The translations under genes were made by a program, and so were the position numbers. The notes beneath the pieces were generated by a model. That model was not told the origin of the DNA and ran no database searches. It saw only the letters and a program-made list of their open reading frames with translations. Shown in pieces: positions 7,322 through 12,317 of a stretch of DNA of 12,317 nucleotides; position 1 is the first letter of the stretch; each line of letters starts with the position of its first letter. This DNA comes from Gammaproteobacteria bacterium (GTDB lineage: Bacteria > Pseudomonadota > Gammaproteobacteria > Pseudomonadales > JAUIKI01). The stretch is from positions 1 through 12,317 of the forward strand of contig JAUIKI010000022.1 of assembly GCA_030430875.1 (NCBI GenBank), given 5' to 3'.

Positions 7322-7350
7322 TTGACAATTGAATGTTGTGAACGTATGTT
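7322..7350 (+). promoter_or_regulatory. strong sigma70-type promoter of first acyl-CoA dehydrogenase gene
   Basis: A perfect -35 TTGACA (7322-7327), a 17-base spacer and a -10 TATGTT (7345-7350). Transcription would begin near 7357, giving a leader of about 95 bases. The inverted repeat at 7350-7367 covers the last base of the -10 and the predicted start point. Confidence 0.65.
7327..7341 (+). repeat. 15-nt direct repeat, copy 2 (in acyl-CoA dehydrogenase promoter)
   Basis: AATTGAATGTTGTGA, identical to 2722-2736. It starts at the last base of the -35 box and fills most of the promoter spacer. Confidence 0.9.
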
Positions 7351-7367
7351 TCAAACGTTTGTTTGAA
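7350..7367 (+). promoter_or_regulatory. inverted repeat, candidate PsrA-type operator
   Basis: TTCAAACGTTTGTTTGAA: perfect 7-base arms (TTCAAAC / GTTTGAA) around GTTT. It contains CAAAC-N4-GTTTG, which fits the published binding pattern of PsrA (C/G AAAC N2-4 GTTT G/C), the TetR-family fatty-acid-responsive repressor of beta-oxidation genes in Pseudomonas. It overlaps the -10 end and the transcription start, the usual place for a repressor. The regulator gene itself is not in the window. Confidence 0.6.
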
Positions 7368-7451
7368 TTTGTTGTCAAAATAACAAAGTTAAAGTGTTTT
7401 ATTTGTTGATAAAAGACTTTGCGATAACCACTATTTTAGAGGTTTTAAACC

Positions 7452-9248
7452 ATGCCTACCTACAAAGCTCCTTTACGAGACATGTCTTTCTTGTTGTATG
7501 ACCTGTTTGATTATGAAACCCATTTAAAAGGTTTGACAGGTTGTGAAGAATTCACTCCCGATTTAATTGACTCAATTTTAGAAGAATCGGCAAAGTTTGC
7601 TGAGAATGAACTATTACCAATAAACCAGCCTGGAGATAAAGGGTGCGTTTGGGATAATGGTGATGTAAAAACACCTGCTGGTTATAAACAGGCCTATGAG
7701 AAATATTTAGACAGTGGTTGGGCTACTTTGACGGCCGAAACAGAATATGGCGGTCAATATTTCCCTAGCTCAATTGGTGTCCCAATCACTGAAATGATGA
7801 AATCAGCTTGTATGCCATTTGGAATGTACACAGGCTTAACACATGGAGCAGTATCCTCTATTGTTGCGCATTCTAACCAAGAACAGAAAGATAAGTATTT
7901 GCCCAACATGATTTCAGGCAAGTGGGCCGGCACAATGTGTTTAACAGAGCCACATTGTGGTACTGATTTGGGTATGCTCAAAACCAAGGCAGAACTTAAT
8001 GCAGATGGCTCTTATAGCATAACTGGTACAAAAATCTTTATCACTGGTGGTGAGCATGATTTAACAGAAAATATTGTTCATCTTGTATTAGCTAGATTGT
8101 CTGATGCACCGCAAGGAACGAAAGGAATTTCACTCTTTATTGTGCCAAAAATTCAGGTGGGTGATGATGGCTCATTGGGTGAGCGAAATAATGTCAGTTG
8201 TGGTTCTATCGAGCACAAGATGGGTATCAATGGCTCAGCGACTTGTGTGATGAATTTTGATGGATCGCGAGGGTTTTTGATTGGTGAAGCAAACGCTGGA
8301 TTAAAATATATGTTTACCATGATGAATCTTGCACGTGTCTATACGGGTATGCAAGGTTTGTCATTAGGTGAGATTTCATATCAAAATGCACGTACTTATG
8401 CAAAAGATCGGCTCCAAATGCGTTCGTTAACTGGTCCTAAAAACCCAGATCAGCCTGCTGATCCCATCATAGTGCATCCTGATGTGCGACGTATGTTATT
8501 AACTCAAAAAGTGTTTGCTGAGGGATCACGTGCTTTAGCTCTGTTTTCAGGTATGCAATATGATATTCAAACACGAAGCCAAAACGAAGAGTCACGGAAA
8601 GAGGCAGAAGATTTAGTAGGATTTTTGACACCGATTTGTAAAGCATTTATGACAGAAACTGGCTTTGAGTCTGTTAATTTGGGTATGCAAGTATTTGGTG
8701 GTCATGGTTATATCAAAGAGTGGGGAATGGAGCAGTTTGTTCGTGACTGTCGAATTTCGATGCTTTATGAAGGAACCACAGGTATCCAGGCACTGGATTT
8801 ACTTGGGCGTAAAGTTTTGATGTCACAAGGCCAAGCATTACGTAACTTTACTAAAATTGTGCACAAATTCTGTAAAGCAGTACAAGATGATGAGCAGATG
8901 AAGCGATACGTTGAGCCATTGAACCAGCTTAATGAAGAGTGGGGTGATCTCACCATGAAAATTGGGATGCTTGCGATGAAAAATCGTGATGAAGTAGGCT
9001 CTGCATCGGTTGATTTCTTAATGTATTCTGGCTACATTATTTTAGGCTATTTGTGGGCGCGTATGGCTAAAGTGGCTCAAGAAAAATTAGCAGATAATCC
9101 AAGTGATGCTGATTTCTATCGAGCAAAGATTAACAAGGCGGATTTTTATTTCAAGCGCATTTTGCCTCGAACTAAAACACTGGCTGACACTATGTTATCT
9201 GGTGCAGATGTGTTAATGGATATTCCAGATGAGCAGTTTGAATTTTAA
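7452..9248 (+). CDS. FadE-type acyl-CoA dehydrogenase, first of two
   Basis: FAD-dependent flavoenzyme that oxidises acyl-CoA to trans-2-enoyl-CoA, the first step of beta-oxidation. 598 residues, belonging to the long (about 600-residue) bacterial subfamily with an extra C-terminal domain. Domain order: N-terminal helical domain (about 35-155), beta domain with the flavin-contacting MCLTEPHCGTDLG (162-174) and TGTKIFITGGEHDLTEN (191-207), C-terminal helical domain with FGGHGYIKEWGMEQFVRD (415-432), the probable catalytic base E440 in YEGTTGIQALDLLGRK, then a terminal extension (about 460-598). AGAGG at 7438-7442 is 9 bases before the ATG. By position it corresponds to PA0506 of P. aeruginosa (from memory), reported there as a fatty-acyl-CoA dehydrogenase under PsrA control. 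Chain-length preference cannot be read here. The family also includes methylthiopropanoyl-CoA dehydrogenases (DmdC-like), an alternative. Confidence 0.93.
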   Translation: MPTYKAPLRDMSFLLYDLFDYETHLKGLTGCEEFTPDLIDSILEESAKFAENELLPINQPGDKGCVWDNGDVKTPAGYKQAYEKYLDSGWATLTAETEYGGQYFPSSIGVPITEMMKSACMPFGMYTGLTHGAVSSIVAHSNQEQKDKYLPNMISGKWAGTMCLTEPHCGTDLGMLKTKAELNADGSYSITGTKIFITGGEHDLTENIVHLVLARLSDAPQGTKGISLFIVPKIQVGDDGSLGERNNVSCGSIEHKMGINGSATCVMNFDGSRGFLIGEANAGLKYMFTMMNLARVYTGMQGLSLGEISYQNARTYAKDRLQMRSLTGPKNPDQPADPIIVHPDVRRMLLTQKVFAEGSRALALFSGMQYDIQTRSQNEESRKEAEDLVGFLTPICKAFMTETGFESVNLGMQVFGGHGYIKEWGMEQFVRDCRISMLYEGTTGIQALDLLGRKVLMSQGQALRNFTKIVHKFCKAVQDDEQMKRYVEPLNQLNEEWGDLTMKIGMLAMKNRDEVGSASVDFLMYSGYIILGYLWARMAKVAQEKLADNPSDADFYRAKINKADFYFKRILPRTKTLADTMLSGADVLMDIPDEQFEF

Positions 9249-9271
9249 TTTTAAGTATTGCTGTTTAGTCG

Positions 9272-9302
9272 TTATCAAGCATGGTTAGAGAATGCTTGAT
9301 AA
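9272..9302 (+). repeat. perfect 11-bp inverted repeat, mRNA stem-loop
   Basis: TTATCAAGCAT (9272-9282) and ATGCTTGATAA (9292-9302) are exactly complementary around the 9-base loop GGTTAGAGA. It begins 24 bases after the stop of the first acyl-CoA dehydrogenase gene and has no T-run after it, so it is not itself an intrinsic terminator. It lies 30 bases before the true terminator and may stabilise the mRNA 3' end or be a protein site. Confidence 0.85.
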
Positions 9303-9331
9303 TAAGTTTGACTCCCAAAAAACCTCCTACT

Positions 9332-9358
9332 GCCCACATTTATTTGTGGGCTTTTTTT
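9332..9358 (+). terminator. intrinsic terminator after first acyl-CoA dehydrogenase gene
   Basis: GCCCACA (9332-9338) and TGTGGGC (9345-9351) form a perfect GC-rich 7-bp stem with a 6-base loop, directly followed by seven T (9352-9358). It is the clearest terminator in the window and separates the two acyl-CoA dehydrogenase genes into distinct transcription units. Confidence 0.93.
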
Positions 9359-9390
9359 ATGGGTTGAAATAGAGCAAGACCTTTACAGTA

Positions 9391-9411
9391 AAGTTCTCAT
9401 AGCGAGAATTT
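9391..9411 (+). promoter_or_regulatory. inverted repeat upstream of second acyl-CoA dehydrogenase gene
   Basis: AAGTTCTC (9391-9398) can pair with GAGAATTT (9404-9411) with one G-T pair around ATAGC. It follows a possible -35 (TTTACA, 9382-9387) in the region where the promoter of the next gene must lie. It could be an operator; there is no known regulator pattern that I recognise, and no CAAAC-N4-GTTTG motif occurs here. Confidence 0.35.
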
Positions 9412-9483
9412 TCTAAATAGATTACAATTTTTGATAGGTTATAAACATCAGAATAAAGTCACCAAACGTGAGAGGAGTTAAAA

Positions 9484-11271
9484 ATGGCAGTTTATAAAGC
9501 CCCCGTCCGTGATATGCAATTTGTGCTGAATGAGGTTTTTTTAGCGGATAATCTTTGGCAGTCAATGCCTGATACAGAAGAAGTTTCTGGTGATGTTGTT
9601 GAAGCAATTTTGACGGAAGGTGCAAAAATAGCCGAAAATTTATTGCTGCCTCTCAATCAGTCAGGTGATGAAGTAGGTTGTCAATTTGAAAATGGAGTAG
9701 TCACTACACCAGCAGGATTCAAAGAAGCATATCAACAGCTAGCAGATGGTGGCTGGGTTGGTTTAGGTGGTAATCCTGAGTTTGGTGGCCAAGGCATGCC
9801 AAAGATGTTGACCGTGTTATTCGAAGAAATGCTATATGCAGCAAATACTGCCTTCACATTATATCCGATTTTAAGTGCGGGATTTTCTTTGGCGCTCAAC
9901 AGCCATGCGAGTCAGGAGATAAAACAAAAATATTTGCCGAAAATGTATAGTGGTCAATGGGCAGGAACAATGTGTTTGACTGAACCACATGCAGGTTCTG
10001 ATCTTGGAATTATTCGCACCAAAGCTATTCCAAATGCTGATGGTGCCTATGAAATTACCGGTACAAAAATTTTCATTACTGGTGGTGAGCATGATTTGAC
10101 TGAAAATATTCTTCATTTGGTTCTAGCAAAATTACCTGATTCCCCGGCAGGCTCCAAAGGTATCTCGCTGTTTTTGGTTCCTAAATTTTTTGTAAATGAC
10201 GATGATAGTTTGGGGGAACGTAATCAAGTGAGCTGTGGTTCTATTGAACACAAAATGGGAATTAAAGGCTCAGCAACCTGTGTGGTAAATTTTGATGGAG
10301 CTATTGGTTGGTTGGTTGGTGAAATTAACCAAGGACTTGCATGTATGTTTACCATGATGAATTACGAACGTTTATCAATTGGCATTCAAGGTTTGGGTCT
10401 AGGAGAAATTGCGTATCAATCTGCAGCAAGCTATGCCAAGGAACGTTTGCAAGGTCGTGCAGTGGATGGTCCAAAAAATCCTGATAAGTATGCTGATAAT
10501 CTATTGGTTCACCCTGACGTGCGACGCATGTTGTTAAGTGTGCGAGCTTACAACGAAGCAGGGCGTGCTTTTGCTGTTTATGTTGGTATGCAGTTAGATA
10601 TTGCTAAGTTTCATCCGAATGAAACAAAGCGTGAATATGCAGCTGATTTAGTTGCATTATTGACACCCATTGTGAAATCTTTTTTCACCGACAAAGGTTT
10701 GGAAATGTGCATTATGTCTCAACAAGTTTTAGGTGGGCATGGTTATGTGAAAGAATGGGGATTAGAACAATTTGTTCGAGATGCTCGAATTGCACAAATT
10801 TATGAAGGAACCAATGGCATTCAAGCCATGGATTTGGTGGGTCGAAAAGTTTTTCGTAATCAAGGTCAATATGTTGAGTTGTTTTTATCTGAAATGAAAG
10901 TGTTGTTGTCGGAAATTGCTGATGATTCTTCATTGCAGTGTTTTTATTCTGGACTAAAAAGTACCATCGAAATTTGTGAGAAAACGACACAGCAGTTGAT
11001 TGCCTCAGCAAAAAAAGATCCTAACTATTTAGGTGCAGTTGCTGTGGATTATTTGAATTTGTTGGGGTTAACTAGCTATGCATATATGTGGACGAAAATG
11101 GCAAAAGTTGCTTTGCAGCAGGTAGACCAAGACGATACAGGTTTTTATCAGAATAAATTGATTGTTGGTGAGTTCTTTATTCAGAGACTATTACCACAAG
11201 TGTATGCATTGCAAATTAGTATTGATTCTGGCAGCAGCGCTATTATGAAAATGGGTGATGAAGCATTTTAG
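9484..11271 (+). CDS. FadE-type acyl-CoA dehydrogenase, second of two
   Basis: Paralogue of the gene at 7452, 595 residues, same domain order and predicted reaction. It has MCLTEPHAGSDLG (163-175), TGTKIFITGGEHDLTEN (192-208), LGGHGYVKEWGLEQFVRD (416-433) and the probable catalytic base E441 in YEGTNGIQAMDLVGRK. The first 460 residues match the first copy closely; the remaining C-terminal part is much more diverged, and the substrate-pocket stretch at about 103-140 also differs (LYPILSAGFSLALNSHAS against MYTGLTHGAVSSIVAHSN). This suggests different acyl-chain preference, which is inference. AGGAG at 9473-9477 precedes the ATG by 6 bases, a strong site. By position it corresponds to PA0508 of P. 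aeruginosa (from memory). It is transcribed separately from its neighbour, since a strong terminator lies between them. Confidence 0.93.
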   Translation: MAVYKAPVRDMQFVLNEVFLADNLWQSMPDTEEVSGDVVEAILTEGAKIAENLLLPLNQSGDEVGCQFENGVVTTPAGFKEAYQQLADGGWVGLGGNPEFGGQGMPKMLTVLFEEMLYAANTAFTLYPILSAGFSLALNSHASQEIKQKYLPKMYSGQWAGTMCLTEPHAGSDLGIIRTKAIPNADGAYEITGTKIFITGGEHDLTENILHLVLAKLPDSPAGSKGISLFLVPKFFVNDDDSLGERNQVSCGSIEHKMGIKGSATCVVNFDGAIGWLVGEINQGLACMFTMMNYERLSIGIQGLGLGEIAYQSAASYAKERLQGRAVDGPKNPDKYADNLLVHPDVRRMLLSVRAYNEAGRAFAVYVGMQLDIAKFHPNETKREYAADLVALLTPIVKSFFTDKGLEMCIMSQQVLGGHGYVKEWGLEQFVRDARIAQIYEGTNGIQAMDLVGRKVFRNQGQYVELFLSEMKVLLSEIADDSSLQCFYSGLKSTIEICEKTTQQLIASAKKDPNYLGAVAVDYLNLLGLTSYAYMWTKMAKVALQQVDQDDTGFYQNKLIVGEFFIQRLLPQVYALQISIDSGSSAIMKMGDEAF

Positions 11272-11349
11272 ATTTACTCTTATTCAATCGTTGTAGTTTT
11301 AATGCAATGGTCTCAGTTGAGTTGTATAGAGTTGGTTTTTACTTTCTAG

Positions 11350-11397
11350 CTATTGGCTTCCTTGGTAGAGACTAAGGAAGCTGTTGAAGCTCAATAG
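11350..11397. repeat. nested stem-loop between convergent genes
   Basis: An inner hairpin pairs GCTTCCTTGGT (11356-11366) with ACTAAGGAAGC (11371-11381), eleven pairs with one G-U and a four-base AGAG loop. An outer stem pairs CTATTG (11350-11355) with CAATAG (11392-11397). GAAGC is repeated at 11386-11390, allowing an alternative pairing. No T-run follows on either strand, so it is not a standard intrinsic terminator, though it is the only strong structure after the plus-strand gene ending at 11271. Confidence 0.7.
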
Positions 11398-11413
11398 TTC
11401 AATATATATTGAA
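11398..11413. repeat. perfect 16-bp palindrome
   Basis: TTCAATATATATTGAA is fully self-complementary and directly abuts the nested stem-loop at 11350-11397. It lies 17 bases beyond the stop of the minus-strand methyltransferase frame. It may be a protein-binding site or an insertion-site remnant; I do not recognise it as a known operator. Confidence 0.85.
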
Positions 11414-11429
11414 AAGGTGATAGAGAGGT

Positions 11430-12062
11430 TTAAATAAAATCCACACATTGATTTCTTACAAGAAACAAAGACTGGCGACCATTCCATAGGTCAATCGCAG
11501 AAATAATCCCTCTTTTGGAGATTAAGTTAACGATCTCTTTATTTGTGTAATGATTTCGCCAACCGTTAGCCGCAGCCCTTTTATTAATTTCAGTTAAATA
11601 AGCTTTATCATTTTCTTCTGCTATGAGAGGCACAGATGCATAACTCATAAGGATAAAATCACAATTATTCAGAACTCTGTCTATAACAAATTCAACATCG
11701 TTAAGATATTCTAAAACACCAGAAAAAACACAAACGTCAAATTTTGGCACCACAAAATCTTTAGTGTTAAAGTCAATTTCTGTTGTTTCATCATCCCATT
11801 TCTTAATATCGAATTTTGACACTTTAAAATTATCATAATTCTCACAAACACGTTGGAATGGTGCATATGCGCCACAACCAAACTCGGCAAAGTGATATTG
11901 CTTTTCTACATCGCACTCATTTTGAATAAACAAATTAAGAAGCTGTAAGCCTTTCTCTTTCCAATTAGCACTATAGGAATCAGAAGCCTTCCATCTTATT
12001 GGTTCTTGTTCTGTTTCTAAATGGAGGTGCGGAAACTTGAGACATAATGATCGAAAAATCAG
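11430..12062 (-). pseudogene. class I SAM-dependent methyltransferase, apparently lacking an intact start
   Basis: The minus-strand frame is open from 12062 to the stop at 11430 (210 sense codons). It shows SAM motif I HFAEFGCGAYAPF, an acidic strand-2 end in KFDIKKWD, and FDVCVFSGVLEYLND, the post-motif pattern of class I methyltransferases. The part before motif I (KFPHLHLETEQEPIRWK, then YSANWKEKGLQLLNLF) looks like genuine protein but contains no ATG or GTG. The only standard start is TTG at 11933, which would leave 167 residues and cut the fold's N-terminal helices. Two ATGs at 12098 and 12095 are in the same frame but a TAA (12065-12063) interrupts after the codons for MMTFQHTFNAN. I infer a gene with a nonsense mutation or lost 5' end. 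Substrate unknown. It lies between conserved genes (guaA and fadE), which suggests an acquired, decaying gene. Confidence 0.6.
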
Positions 12063-12248
12063 TTAGTTAGCATTAAAAGTATGCTGAAAAGTCATCATTG
12101 CAAACTGCGAGAAAGAGAGTGTAACTAATTTCTATTTAAGTATCTATGCTGGCTGTTACATATGGCAAGGAAGATATGTATGAAAACAGAAGATATGCTG
12201 GTGCTGACTTGTGGAGGCAGCGAATGAATCAAGAGTAGGTTGTTTTAA
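12063..12248. other. intergenic region between methyltransferase remnant and guaA
   Basis: About 185 bases with no supported gene. On the minus strand it contains the in-frame ATG codons (12098, 12095) and the interrupting TAA discussed for the methyltransferase. A 9-base direct repeat GAAGATATG occurs at 12170-12178 and 12189-12197. I see no clear terminator for guaA. Confidence 0.5.
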
Positions 12249-12317
12249 CTATTCCCATTCAATGGTTGCCGGTGGTTTGCTGGTGATGTCGTAGGTCACA
12301 CGAGCAATGCCATCGAC
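12249..12317 (-). CDS. guaA: GMP synthase (glutamine-hydrolysing), C-terminal 22 codons
   Basis: The minus-strand frame running in from the right edge ends with YDITSKPPATIEWE and a stop at 12249. This is the highly conserved C-terminus of GuaA, which aminates XMP to GMP using glutamine and ATP in the cytoplasm. The tail belongs to the dimerisation domain that completes the XMP-binding site. Only 22 codons are present, the rest lying beyond the right edge. Assignment rests on this short but very characteristic tail (KPPATIEWE). It is transcribed towards the methyltransferase remnant and is in the same orientation. Confidence 0.92.
   Translation of the reverse strand, partial: VDGIARVTYDITSKPPATIEWE

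Noticed and set aside
9272..9302. Intrinsic terminator at the 11-bp hairpin
   Set aside because: No T-run follows; the real terminator with seven T lies at 9332-9358.
9422..9625. Minus-strand frame covering the upstream region and start of the second fadE
   Set aside because: It overlaps the fadE start region, begins inside coding sequence and resembles no protein I know.
7452..11271. A polyketide, secondary-metabolite or defence system around the acyl-CoA dehydrogenases
   Set aside because: Neighbours are core biotin genes and guaA, and both proteins fit ordinary FadE enzymes; nothing supports a special system.
12162..12227. Plus-strand mini-ORF of 21 codons beginning MARKICMK
   Set aside because: Too short, no ribosome binding site and no recognisable motif; it resembled a transposase start at first glance but nothing else of an insertion sequence is present.

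Overview
The window looks like chromosomal DNA of an AT-rich gammaproteobacterium. The gene order comF < > bioB-bioF-bioH-bioC-bioD followed by two large acyl-CoA dehydrogenase genes resembles, from my memory of Pseudomonas genomes, the comF/bio/fadE region there (PA0500-PA0508 in P. aeruginosa). A PA4642-family gene also fits a Pseudomonas-like relative. The base composition is clearly poorer in G+C than Pseudomonas, so I do not name a genus.

Layout. Positions 1-1144 hold the C-terminal half of an RND/MMPL-type membrane exporter that is cut by the left edge. After a non-coding stretch with a 5-bp tandem repeat comes a 99-residue PA4642-family protein (1412-1711). comF lies convergent to it on the minus strand (1940-2719). 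Divergent from comF is the biotin operon bioBFHCD (2810-7237), with overlapping or nearly abutting genes. Two paralogous FadE-type acyl-CoA dehydrogenase genes follow (7452-9248 and 9484-11271). They are separated by a strong intrinsic terminator, so they are probably separate transcription units. From 11272 to the right edge there is a structured intergenic region, a minus-strand SAM-methyltransferase reading frame that seems to have lost its start, and the last 22 codons of guaA on the minus strand.

How the genes fit together. BioC and BioH make the pimeloyl-ACP precursor by disguising and then releasing the malonyl carboxyl group. BioF, BioD and BioB then perform three of the four ring-assembly steps. 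The missing aminotransferase gene (bioA) is not in the window and must lie elsewhere if the pathway is complete. The two FadE proteins catalyse the first step of beta-oxidation. The upstream one has a near-consensus sigma70 promoter whose start region is covered by an 18-bp inverted repeat that fits the published PsrA operator pattern.

Most of the window is conserved housekeeping DNA. I did not find a clear undescribed system. The points worth a second look are regulatory (operator at 7350-7367, a 15-nt repeat shared by the bioB and fadE upstream regions, the 5-bp tandem repeat in a 5' leader), plus the decayed methyltransferase and the palindromes around it.
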